Shown piece after piece: positions 54,170-62,824 of a DNA stretch of 64,000 nt. Position 1 is the stretch's first letter. Every line of letters begins with the position of its first letter. Origin of the DNA: Paenibacillus sabuli (lineage in GTDB: Bacteria; Bacillota; Bacilli; Paenibacillales; Paenibacillaceae); the NCBI RefSeq assembly GCF_014705605.1, contig NZ_JACXIZ010000007.1:62001-126000 (forward strand), read 5' to 3'. The notes under the pieces are model-generated. The model had not been told where the DNA came from. It worked only from the letters and a program-made list of their open reading frames with translations, and did not search any database. Position numbers and translations under genes: made by a program.

Positions 54170-56218
54170 TTAACCTCCCGAATTACTTGAATTTGGACCC
54201 CTTACTTCTAAAAACGCCTCCAGCACGGTGACGGAATGCGGGGGCAGCACGGCCTCCCAGCGTGCGCCGTCCAGCTGCACCGTGCGCACGACCTCCCGGA
54301 TCGCCTCCGGCTCGTCGATCGTATTGCGCGCCTCGCAGCCGGGGCCCGCCAGCTCGCGGACAGTCGCTTCGCCGAGCGGCTGCCAGGCCGCCAGGTCGCA
54401 GCTCAGCGGCGCCGCCTCCAGCGCACGATTGACGACGAAGAGGAGGAGCGTATCGCCCGGCTCGGTCACGGCGCCGACGACGTCCAGCTCCTGGAGGTCG
54501 CCCAGTTGCAGCGGCAGCGCCGATTGTCCTGCGTCGAACCGGCCGCAGCGCACGTCCGTCTCCACCAGACGATGCGGGCGACGACGCGCATACATGCGCA
54601 GCAGGTGGTACGTCGCCGTGCCGAACACGACCTCGCCCCGGCCGCTCCAGCCGGGGCGCTTCATGCGCTCGTAGCCGTCTCCGACCCGGATGCAGCCGCC
54701 GACCCAGCCGTTCACGAGGTCGGAGAAGTTCGCGATCTGCACCAGATCGCCCTGGCGCATCATCTCGTTCAGCAGGCACGCATTGGCGACCGCCGCCTCG
54801 AGTGTATGCGCATTGGGCAGATCGGGATTGGGGAAGTACATCGTGTTCCACTCCGTCACCGCCAGCTTCACTTGCCGCAGCTCCGCCCGCGCGTCCAGCA
54901 GCGCCCGGATGTCATCGAATACGGCCCGGGCGATCTCCGGGAAGGCGACCATCGCCCGGAAGCGCTCCGGCGCCGGCGTGCGCGCGTCGATCGGGAAGAA
55001 ATTGCGCCCCTGGTATAGATGGAGCGTCAAGTAATCCATCTTCGCCCCCGCCCGCTCCAGCACCGTGCGGTTCCAGCCCGGCGCCAGCTCGTCGCGAGCG
55101 GTGCCGCAGCCGAGCAGCCGGATCGAGCCGTCCCGCGCCTTCATCGCATCGGCGAACGCCACATATTGCGCGGCGTAGCGCTCGGGTGTGGAGACCCCGG
55201 CCTGCCACGGCCCGTACATCTCGTTGCCGAGCTCCCAATACGCGACCCCGTGCGGCTCCGGGTGCCCATTCGCCGCTCTCACTGCCCCCAGCGGCGTATC
55301 GGCGCCGCCGTTGCAATATTCGACCCAATCGGCCGCCTCCGCCGCCGTACCGGTGCCCATATTGACGCAGATCTGCGGCTCGACCCCCAGACGCCGGCAC
55401 AGCGCGATGAATTCGTCGGTGCCGAAGTACTTGTGGATCTGGCCCGCGTCCTCCCAGGCTTCGCTCACATAGTTGGGCCTGAGCGCCGCCGGTCCGACGA
55501 AGTCCTCCCAGTGGTACAGGCTGATTGCATTGCCGCCGAGCCGCAGCATCCCGGCGTTCAGCTCGCGAGCCATCGCGAACACCTGCGGCTTGAGCAGCGC
55601 GACATGGTCCTCCGGCAGCAGGGAAATGTGATCGAACCAGACCTGCCCCGTCGACACCGAATCCTCCCAGTCCGCCGCCGGCAGCGGCTCCGCCCAGATC
55701 TGCAGCTCGGCCGCGGCGCAGTCGCGCCATGCGCGCACGCTCCCCTCCAGCGTCTCCCAGCGGTGACTCCGGACCTCCAGATCCGCGCTGCCCAGCAGCT
55801 CGCCGCTCGCCCGGTCGGCCAGTTGGATCCGCAGCATGCGGATCTCCGGCGTCGCCCGGACGACGAGACGCAGCCGGTACGTTATCCCGCCCGCCGCTTC
55901 CATCGCCTGTCCGATGCCGGCCGCGCAGCGGTCCTTGTTGAACAGCCGGACCTTCTGGCTGTGCCCGCCGTGCCCCCGCGCAGCCGGCTCCAGCGCATAG
56001 CGGGTATGCTTGCCGCAGCCGAGCGGATACCAGCAGCCGGACACGCCGTCGCCGTTGCCGTCCTCCTCTTCGAAGTCCATGTTGCGCAGCGGGTAGGCCA
56101 GCATTGCCGGCATATGATCGTCGATATCCTCGATGAAATGGCCGAACAAAAACGGGCTGACCAGATGCTCCGCCCGTTCTTGTCCGACTGTGATCCGCGC
56201 TTTTTTCGCTTGCTCCAT
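54170..56218 (-). CDS. GH51 alpha-L-arabinofuranosidase (intracellular, copy 2)
   Basis: 682 residues. It is colinear with the copy at 43954-45969 (VSPFLFGHFIEDIDDHMPAMLAYPLRNMDFEEED; acid/base Glu in AYWELGNEMYGPW; nucleophile in AVTEWNTMYFPN). It lies directly after the kinase gene, with GGAGAACGAAAG as ribosome binding site. It has no signal peptide. Two such paralogs in one locus suggest different linkage or chain-length preferences. Confidence 0.88.
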   Translation of the reverse strand: MEQAKKARITVGQERAEHLVSPFLFGHFIEDIDDHMPAMLAYPLRNMDFEEEDGNGDGVSGCWYPLGCGKHTRYALEPAARGHGGHSQKVRLFNKDRCAAGIGQAMEAAGGITYRLRLVVRATPEIRMLRIQLADRASGELLGSADLEVRSHRWETLEGSVRAWRDCAAAELQIWAEPLPAADWEDSVSTGQVWFDHISLLPEDHVALLKPQVFAMARELNAGMLRLGGNAISLYHWEDFVGPAALRPNYVSEAWEDAGQIHKYFGTDEFIALCRRLGVEPQICVNMGTGTAAEAADWVEYCNGGADTPLGAVRAANGHPEPHGVAYWELGNEMYGPWQAGVSTPERYAAQYVAFADAMKARDGSIRLLGCGTARDELAPGWNRTVLERAGAKMDYLTLHLYQGRNFFPIDARTPAPERFRAMVAFPEIARAVFDDIRALLDARAELRQVKLAVTEWNTMYFPNPDLPNAHTLEAAVANACLLNEMMRQGDLVQIANFSDLVNGWVGGCIRVGDGYERMKRPGWSGRGEVVFGTATYHLLRMYARRRPHRLVETDVRCGRFDAGQSALPLQLGDLQELDVVGAVTEPGDTLLLFVVNRALEAAPLSCDLAAWQPLGEATVRELAGPGCEARNTIDEPEAIREVVRTVQLDGARWEAVLPPHSVTVLEAFLEVRGPNSSNSGG

Positions 56219-56232
56219 CTTTCGTTCTCCTT

Positions 56233-58071
56233 TCACTGCTCCGCCTGCAGCGGCACCTTGACCGACACGACCGTGCCCCTGCCCGCGAACGTCGTAATCG
56301 ACACGCCGTAGCGGGGACCGTGCTGCAGCACCAGCCGGGCGTGCACGTTGGCGATGCCCAGCGAGAGGCTGCCCGCCAGCGTTTCGTCCGTCTGCTCCCC
56401 GATGCCGTCCAGCATGCGCTGCAAGGCCGCCAGCTTGTCCGCGGGGATGCCGTCGCCGTTGTCCGCCACCTCGATGACCAGCTCGTCCGCCGCATCGTAA
56501 GCGCTGACAATTACGGTGCCGTTGCCCTGCTTCGGCTCGACGGCGTATTTGACCGCGTTTTCGACGAGCGGCTGCAGCGAGCACTTGACGATGCGCTGTT
56601 CGAAGTATTTTTCATTGACGTAGAACCGGCTTTGGAAATGCCGCGGAAAGCGAATCTTGACGATCTCCAGGTACTTCCGCGCGTGCTCCAGCTCGTCCTG
56701 CAGCGTAACGGACGGCTCTTTGATCGAGGCGGTATACCGGTAGTAATCGCCGAGGTTTTTCGCAATGATCTGAATGCGCTCGTTTTTTTCGACATAGGCC
56801 AGACTGTTGATGATCTCCAGCGTGTTGTACAGCAGATGCGGATTGATCTGGTTTTGCAGCGCCCGGATCATCGCTTCCTTCTGGCCGAGCAGAATGTGCA
56901 TCTCGTTCACCTTCATTTTGGCGACAGTGTCGATCAGCTTGCTGAGCCGGCTCGACATCCGGTTGTAGCTGTGGCTCAGCACTTGAATCTCGTCCTTGCC
57001 CGGCACGACGGCCGCCCGCGCCTCCAGATTGCCCTGCTCCACCTGCTCCATCAGCTGCTTGAGCCGGCGCAGCGGCCGCGTGAAGCGCTGCGCGGCGACC
57101 GGGACGAGGATCAGCACGATCGCGACCAGGATCAGCATCGCGGCAATCGCCGCATTGCGCGCCACCCTGACCCCGCTGGCCATCTGCTCGAACGGGATCA
57201 GCGCCACCACTCTCCAGTCGGCCAGCTCCGAGACGCTGCTGGAGATCAGCATCTCCGTGCCTTGCAGCGTCTGCACGGCGGACGGCGAATCGAGCCGCAG
57301 GGCGGCCAGCGCCGTCTCTGCGAGCGGCTCGCCGCGCAGCTGCGAGTCGGGGTGAACGACCACCGTGCCGTCCTGCGATACGATCAAAAAATACCCTTTG
57401 TCCGCCAGCGAGGTGCGGACGAACGTCTTCTCCAGATCGCTGATGCGCAGATTGATCACCAGCCGCCCGGCGAGCTGCATCGTGTCGGTGGAGAAGATCG
57501 GCAGTACGAGCGAGATGACGGGCCGGCCCGTCTGCCCGGACCGATGCGTCGGCAGCACCTTGAGCGCCTCGGCCGGCTCCATCGTGAACCACGGCTCCTG
57601 CCGGTAGGACGCGTCGATTCGATTCAGGTTCTGCAGATTGGACACGGTGCGCCCGTCCGCCGCCATCAGATAGATGCTGTCGACCTCGTCGTAATTCAAC
57701 GCCACATAGTTGTTCAGCACATCCTGCAGATCGGCCAGGCGCAACAGCGGCGTCGGACCCGAGTCGGCCAGCCAATTCTGAATGAGGCCGACCTGCTCCG
57801 CGGACCGCGTCAGATCGTTGCGGTTGGGGAGCGGGCCGGCCAGCATCGAGGACACCGATATTTTCATCTGTTCGAAATAGAGCTCGAGCTGGCGGTTCAA
57901 TCGGTAAGAAGCATCGTCCGCGAACTGGAAGAAATCTTTTTTGGCTGCCTCCATATAGAAATAATGCGATAATGCACCCGTCAGTGCGATCGCGGACAGC
58001 GTCGCGGTCAGTAGAAGCACGATCAGCTTCAATCGGATCGAAAAGCGGTGGATCCAGCGCCCCCATCTCAT
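56233..58071 (-). CDS. Sensor histidine kinase, YesM-like (arabinan locus)
   Basis: 612 residues. A transmembrane helix lies near residues 13-33 (LKLIVLLLTATLSAIALTGAL), then an extracellular Cache-like sensor region to about 300, a second helix (NAAIAAMLILVAIVLILVPVA), HAMP, the phosphorylation motif QINPHLLYNTLEI near 410, and an HATPase domain (VENAVKYAVEP; DNGDGIP). The start overlaps the stop of its response regulator (ATGA). It senses an outside sugar or binding protein and activates the locus. Confidence 0.9.
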   Translation of the reverse strand: MRWGRWIHRFSIRLKLIVLLLTATLSAIALTGALSHYFYMEAAKKDFFQFADDASYRLNRQLELYFEQMKISVSSMLAGPLPNRNDLTRSAEQVGLIQNWLADSGPTPLLRLADLQDVLNNYVALNYDEVDSIYLMAADGRTVSNLQNLNRIDASYRQEPWFTMEPAEALKVLPTHRSGQTGRPVISLVLPIFSTDTMQLAGRLVINLRISDLEKTFVRTSLADKGYFLIVSQDGTVVVHPDSQLRGEPLAETALAALRLDSPSAVQTLQGTEMLISSSVSELADWRVVALIPFEQMASGVRVARNAAIAAMLILVAIVLILVPVAAQRFTRPLRRLKQLMEQVEQGNLEARAAVVPGKDEIQVLSHSYNRMSSRLSKLIDTVAKMKVNEMHILLGQKEAMIRALQNQINPHLLYNTLEIINSLAYVEKNERIQIIAKNLGDYYRYTASIKEPSVTLQDELEHARKYLEIVKIRFPRHFQSRFYVNEKYFEQRIVKCSLQPLVENAVKYAVEPKQGNGTVIVSAYDAADELVIEVADNGDGIPADKLAALQRMLDGIGEQTDETLAGSLSLGIANVHARLVLQHGPRYGVSITTFAGRGTVVSVKVPLQAEQ

Positions 58072-59081
58072 AGGCCTAACCGCTTCCGGTATTCATTGGG
58101 CGTCATGGCCAGCACTTGCTTGAATACCCGGTTGAAGTAGGGCAGCGAGGCAAAGCCGACGGCTTCCGCAATCTCGTAGATTTTGCGATCGGAGCTGCGC
58201 AGCAGCTCGAGCGCCTTGTCCACCCGCAGCTGATTGAAATAGTTGACGTAGCTCTTGCCCGTATGCTGCTTGAACAGCACTCCAAAATAGGACGCGCTCA
58301 GATTGGAGTAATCGGCGATCTGCTTGAGCGTCATGTCTTCCGTCAGATGGTCTTCCATGTATGTGATCGCACGCGCGATCACCAGCTTCATGTTGCTGCC
58401 CGCAAACTGCGGGTACTGCCGAATCCATTCGTGCAGCAGCTCGCGCATGTACAGCCGCACCTGATGGCGTCCCGCCTCTTCCGGCAGCCCGCTGTCGGCA
58501 TAGGTCGGATCGATCGCCTTGACGCAGTCGACCAGCTTGGCTGCAAAAATATGGCTGTAGCTAATCCGCGCGCCGGGGTCCTGCATCCGCGTACCGAAGA
58601 TGCGGTCGACGATCCGGTCGGCCCGCTCGAATAGCTGCACCGATTGACTGTCCGGCATGCCGTCAATGAACGCCTGCATCTCCAGCAGCAGTTGATTGGG
58701 CTCGGCGAAGGCCGCCAGTCGGCTGATCGAGCGGGTCATCGCGCCGTGCAGCTCGCGCTCCGAGATCGGCTTCAGCAGATACTCCGACACGTTCAACCGG
58801 ATCGCATGCTGCGCATACGGAAAGTTGTCGTGCCCGCTGATAATGATCGATACGACCGGCAGCTGCTGCGTGCGGATGCGCCGCAGCAATTCCAGACCGT
58901 CGGCGTCCGGCAGCTGGATATCGGTGATCACCAGCGTCGGCCACAGCTCCTGCATGAGCCGCCAGCCTTCCTCGCAGCTCGCGGCCTCGCCCGTCACCTT
59001 GAAGCCTTCCATCTGCTGCACCATCTCCACCACGGCATCCCGAATCAGCGGCTCATCTTCGACGACCAGCACATGATACAT
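58068..59081 (-). CDS. Response regulator, YesN-like with AraC-type DNA-binding domain
   Basis: 337 residues. The receiver domain has VLVVEDEP and the phosphorylated Asp in LVITDIQLPDADG at residue 54. A linker of about 110 residues separates it from the AraC-type double helix-turn-helix (IADYSNLSASYFGVLFKQHTG; EIAEAVGFASLPYFNRVFKQ). The start at 59081 follows AGGGGGAG; the frame is open to 59150. It pairs with the kinase downstream and should bind promoters of this locus. Confidence 0.9.
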   Translation of the reverse strand: MYHVLVVEDEPLIRDAVVEMVQQMEGFKVTGEAASCEEGWRLMQELWPTLVITDIQLPDADGLELLRRIRTQQLPVVSIIISGHDNFPYAQHAIRLNVSEYLLKPISERELHGAMTRSISRLAAFAEPNQLLLEMQAFIDGMPDSQSVQLFERADRIVDRIFGTRMQDPGARISYSHIFAAKLVDCVKAIDPTYADSGLPEEAGRHQVRLYMRELLHEWIRQYPQFAGSNMKLVIARAITYMEDHLTEDMTLKQIADYSNLSASYFGVLFKQHTGKSYVNYFNQLRVDKALELLRSSDRKIYEIAEAVGFASLPYFNRVFKQVLAMTPNEYRKRLGL

Positions 59082-59163
59082 TGGACTCCCCCTGTATTCG
59101 CAGGCTCCTGCGGAGCCGTAATACCTCAACCATACGCAATTTTCGGGCATTTGACAAAGCCCT

Positions 59164-60030
59164 TTATCCTTTGACGGAGCCCATCATCATCCCTTTGCTG
59201 AAATGCTTCTGCATGAACGGGTAGACTGCCAGCAGCGGCAAGGCCGCGATCAAGATCAGCGCATGGCGGACCCCCTCCGTATACTGATAGCCCGCATCCG
59301 TGACGGCCAGCCCCAGCTCGGACGGATTGACGATCAGCACCTGACGCAAAAACACCTGCAGCGGGTAGCTGTCCATGTCATTGAGATACAACACCGCCTG
59401 AAAATACGTGTTCCAGTTGACCACGGTGTAAAACAGCGTAAAGGTGACGATCGTCGGCATCGAGACCGGCAGGATGATACGCAGCAGGATGTTGAACTCG
59501 CCGCCGCCGTCGATGCGGGCCGATTCCTTCAACTCCTTGGGCAAGGTCTGAAAATAGCTGCGAATGATGATCATGTTGAACGGCGCGATCGCATTGACGA
59601 GCCAGATCGACCAGTAGGAGCCGATCAGGCCGAGCGCGTTGACGACCAGATAAGTCGGAATCATGCCGCCGTGGAACAGCATCGTGAACAGCACCATGAA
59701 ATTCAAAAGCTTGCGGCCGCGCACATCGGGCTGCGCCAGGCCGTAGGCCATCAGCACGGTCAGCGTCATGTTGATTGTCGTGCCGACTACGGTGATGATC
59801 ACCGCATTGGTGAACGAACGGGTGAACTGCGGATTGTCCAGCAGGAATCGATACGCGTCCAGCGTCCACTCCTGCGGCCACAGCACCGCCCCCTTCATCA
59901 GCAGCTCCTTGTCGGAGGCCAGCGAGCTGAAGACGGTCAGCGCGAACGGAAAGACGACCGCCAGCGCCAGCGCGAATAAAATGGCCATGATCAGGAGCTG
60001 AAAAGCCTGCACAGGCTGTCTGCTTCGCAT
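59164..60030 (-). CDS. Sugar ABC transporter permease, LplC-like (arabinan locus)
   Basis: 288 residues with six hydrophobic segments, the early pattern AILFALALAVVFPFALTVFSSLAS, and the EAA-type loop LKESARIDGGGEFNILLRIILPVSMPTI. It follows the other permease by three bases and precedes the response regulator by about 80 bases. It forms half of the channel served by the binding protein at 50326-51873. Confidence 0.9.
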   Translation of the reverse strand: MRSRQPVQAFQLLIMAILFALALAVVFPFALTVFSSLASDKELLMKGAVLWPQEWTLDAYRFLLDNPQFTRSFTNAVIITVVGTTINMTLTVLMAYGLAQPDVRGRKLLNFMVLFTMLFHGGMIPTYLVVNALGLIGSYWSIWLVNAIAPFNMIIIRSYFQTLPKELKESARIDGGGEFNILLRIILPVSMPTIVTFTLFYTVVNWNTYFQAVLYLNDMDSYPLQVFLRQVLIVNPSELGLAVTDAGYQYTEGVRHALILIAALPLLAVYPFMQKHFSKGMMMGSVKG

Positions 60031-60033
60031 CGG

Positions 60034-60972
60034 TCAATATACCCCCTCTTCCCCGAGCCTGCGCGCCAGCCGATTGGCGCCGAGCACCAGCACCAGCCCG
60101 ACCAGCGACTTGAACATCCCGACCACCGCCGAATAGCTGTAGTCGCGCTGCAGAATGCCGGTGCGGTAGACGAACGTATCGAACACGTCCGACACGTGGA
60201 AGTTCAGCGGATTCTGCAGCAGGTAGATATGCTCGAAGCCGATCTCCATGAAGTTGCCGAGCCGCAGAATGAACATCACCACGATGACATAACGAATGCC
60301 CGGCAGCGTAATATGCCAGATCTGTCGGAGCCGGCCGGCGCCGTCCACCCGCGCCGCCTCGTAGAGCGAGGTGTCGATCGAGGCGAGGGCCGCCAGGTAC
60401 AGAATCGAGCCCCAGCCCATCCCTTGCCAGATGTTCTGCAGCAGCCACATCGGCCGCAGCCATTCCGGCTTGGCGAACGGCTCGATCGCGCCGAGCCCCG
60501 CCGCCTCCAGCCACTGGTTGATCATCCCGCTCTGCGAGGAGAACAGCGTCATCGTCAACGACACGATGACGACCCAGGAGATGAAGTGCGGCGCGTACAT
60601 GATCGTCTGCACGACGTTGCGGAAGCGGCGCGCGCGCACCTCGTTCAGCAGCAGCGCCAGCACGATCGGCGCGGGGAAGAACAGCAGCAGATCCAGGCAC
60701 GCGAACCATAGCGTATTGGCCAGCAGCAGCAGGAAGTCCTGCTCCAGGAACAGTCGTCTGAAATGATCGAAGCCGACCCACGGACTGCGGAGGAAGCCGA
60801 CGAACGGATCGTACTGCTGAAAAGAGATCAGCAGCCCGAACATCGGCACGTATTTGAACAGGATAAAATACAGCAGTCCGGGCAAGATCATCGCGTAAAA
60901 CGGCAGATGGGCGACATTCCAAAATTTTCTTCGAACAGGGGCGGCCGGGCTCGCCGCAATTGCATTTCGCAT
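60034..60972 (-). CDS. Sugar ABC transporter permease, LplB-like (arabinan locus)
   Basis: 312 residues. The pattern ILPGLLYFILFKYVPMFGLLISFQQYDPF near residue 30 is typical of LplB proteins. The ATPase loop is LYEAARVDGAGRLRQIWHITLPGI. The start at 60972 has GGAGGTAACG upstream; the open frame extends to 61026. It is the first gene of the arabinan locus; a TATAAT lies about 40 bases before the start. Confidence 0.9.
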   Translation of the reverse strand: MRNAIAASPAAPVRRKFWNVAHLPFYAMILPGLLYFILFKYVPMFGLLISFQQYDPFVGFLRSPWVGFDHFRRLFLEQDFLLLLANTLWFACLDLLLFFPAPIVLALLLNEVRARRFRNVVQTIMYAPHFISWVVIVSLTMTLFSSQSGMINQWLEAAGLGAIEPFAKPEWLRPMWLLQNIWQGMGWGSILYLAALASIDTSLYEAARVDGAGRLRQIWHITLPGIRYVIVVMFILRLGNFMEIGFEHIYLLQNPLNFHVSDVFDTFVYRTGILQRDYSYSAVVGMFKSLVGLVLVLGANRLARRLGEEGVY

Positions 60973-61016
60973 CGTTACCTCCACGTTAGAGCCGCATTTA
61001 TCCCCATTATAAAGAG

Positions 61017-61042
61017 CCCGGACCACGATTTCGTTGTCCGGG
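61017..61042. terminator. Hairpin between MBL-fold gene and arabinan locus
   Basis: CCCGGAC (61017-61023) pairs with GTCCGGG (61036-61042), extended inward with one mismatch, and is followed by CTTTTTC on the plus side. On the minus side, the direction of both neighbouring genes, the T run is weak (CTCTTTATAATG). It may separate the two transcription units. Confidence 0.4.
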
Positions 61043-61104
61043 ATGTCTTTTTCTTATCCGATTTCACTTTACTTGCCGCGCCTGTCACGATGGCGCGGCG
61101 CCTC

Positions 61105-62145
61105 TCATGGTCTCGCGGCGGCAGCCGTATCCTCGCCGTCCCACAGCTTCGTTTCGCCGAGCGCCATCGTCCATAGCCGCTCCGGCTGCAGGCCGCGCTG
61201 CCGCCACGCCGCCTGCAGCCGGTCCAGCGCCTCCCTGGCCGTATCGTCGGCGAGCCGGTAGGCGTCGTAGTGCATCGGCACGAAGTGCGCGGCGCCGAGA
61301 TCGGCGAATGCCCGCACCGCCTCCTCGGGCGTCATATGCGAATCCTTCATGAACCATTCCGGCTCATAGGCGCCGATCGGCAGCAGCGCGACGCCGATGC
61401 CGGTGTAGCGCTCGCCAATCTCGCGGAACAGCCGCTCGTCGTAGCCGCTGTCCCCGGCGAAGTAGAGCGTGTCCGCCGCGGCGGCGTTACTGGCGGCAGC
61501 CGCCGCTGCGCTGTCCGCGTGACCTGCGTCTCCGCTCGCCTCGCCGGGCGCCCCCTGGGGCGATGCGCGCAGCACCCAGCCGCCCCAGTGCGACGTATTC
61601 GTGTCCCACGGAGTGCGCCGCGTCCAGTGCCGGGCCGGCACGAAGGCGAAGGCGACCGCGCCGATGCGATGCTCCTCCCACCAAGACAGCTCCTCCACGC
61701 GCCGGAAGCCCTTGCGCCGCATCCAGTCGCCGAGCCCCTCGGGCACGAGCGCGACATAGTCGCCGGGCAAGCGGCGCAGGCTGGCGAGATGCAGATGGTC
61801 GTAGTGCGCATGCGACAGCAGCACGACGTCGATCGGAGGCAGCGCCTCGATCGGGAGGCCCGGCGCCGACAATCTGCGGCTGAAGCCCATCCAATTCGCC
61901 CACACCGGATCGGTGACGATGTTCAGCCCGCCGAGCTGCACGAGGAAGGTCGAGTGTCCGACGAATGTGAGCGTCGCCCGCTCCCGGTTGGCGGCCAGCC
62001 GCGCCGTGTCCGGCTCGACGCGCGGTACCTTGTAGGACAGATCCTTGTTCTTCGTGCGGCGCTCCTTCTGCCATTGCCGCAGCTCCGCGAACGACTTGAT
62101 GTTGGACGAGCCGTCCGTATTGACGTATCTTCTTTTCGGCATCAT
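61105..62145 (-). CDS. Metallo-beta-lactamase-fold hydrolase, NAPE-PLD/UlaG-like
   Basis: 346 residues. The metal motif HxHxDH is seen in VLLSHAHYDHLHLASL near residue 115, with FVGHSTFLVQLGGLNIVTDPVWANW before it, YFAGDSGYDERLF and MTPEEAVRAFADLGAAHFVPMHYDAY after. This is the group of N-acyl-phosphatidylethanolamine phospholipase D-like enzymes. Residues about 200-220 form an Ala/Ser-rich insertion. The ATG at 62145 is six bases after AGGAG; the earlier ATG at 62151 touches that site. Substrate unknown. Confidence 0.86.
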   Translation of the reverse strand: MMPKRRYVNTDGSSNIKSFAELRQWQKERRTKNKDLSYKVPRVEPDTARLAANRERATLTFVGHSTFLVQLGGLNIVTDPVWANWMGFSRRLSAPGLPIEALPPIDVVLLSHAHYDHLHLASLRRLPGDYVALVPEGLGDWMRRKGFRRVEELSWWEEHRIGAVAFAFVPARHWTRRTPWDTNTSHWGGWVLRASPQGAPGEASGDAGHADSAAAAAASNAAAADTLYFAGDSGYDERLFREIGERYTGIGVALLPIGAYEPEWFMKDSHMTPEEAVRAFADLGAAHFVPMHYDAYRLADDTAREALDRLQAAWRQRGLQPERLWTMALGETKLWDGEDTAAAARP

Positions 62146-62824
62146 GCGCATCTCCTTTGCAACCGTCAGGCGCTTGATCCCGGCCAGGGCGGCCTGCCCG
62201 CGTGTGCTTTTGGTCTAAGTATAAAGCGCCGAAGGCCTGCTCACAAGGCAGCGCCGAGTAGCACCAGACTCTCGTCACGATTGCGAACGCATGCCGACTG
62301 CCCAGGATGCGCGCCGTGTCCCGTTGACGCGGCCGGGTCGCGCGGACGCATGGGGGTCAGACAGACGCATGCCGGTTGGGCGGGGGCGCGACGATGCAGC
62401 GAGACAGGCCACAGCTGCCCGGAGTTGCTCGGACGCGCGGCGCTGCACGAACCCGACCACGGCTGCTCGGGATTGCCGAACACGTGGCGCTGCACGAACC
62501 CGACCACGGCCGCTCGGGGCTGCTCGGACGCGCGGCGATGCATCTGCCTCCTCCCCTCTACGCGGACTGTAAAAGTGCAGCTATTTTATATGGAAATCAG
62601 CTTTTCGCCCTTTTCAAATGTAAAAATACAGTTATTTCATCCGTATTTCGCATTTTACAGGAAAATACGATCAAATAACTGTACTTTTGCAGTTCATTCA
62701 ATCGTGTCGGCCGTTAGCAATCAAAAGAACTGTACTTTTGCAGTTCATCAGCGAAACAGCGGCGCCAGTGATGGTGATGCGGTTAGAGATAGCCCAGACG
62801 GCGGCAGCCGTTTCCCCATCGCTT
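62146..62824. repeat. Intergenic interval with AACTGTACTTTTGCAGTT palindromes
   Basis: No gene is seen. AACTGTACTTTTGCAGTT occurs exactly at 62677-62694 and 62728-62745, with related forms ACTGTAAAAGTGCAGCT (about 62566-62582) and TGTAAAAATACAGTTAT (about 62620-62636). The same unit lies at 19368-19385. Between about 62400 and 62540 a unit like GCTCGGACGCGCGGC followed by GCTGCACGAACCCGACCACGGC recurs two to three times. Confidence 0.78.
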
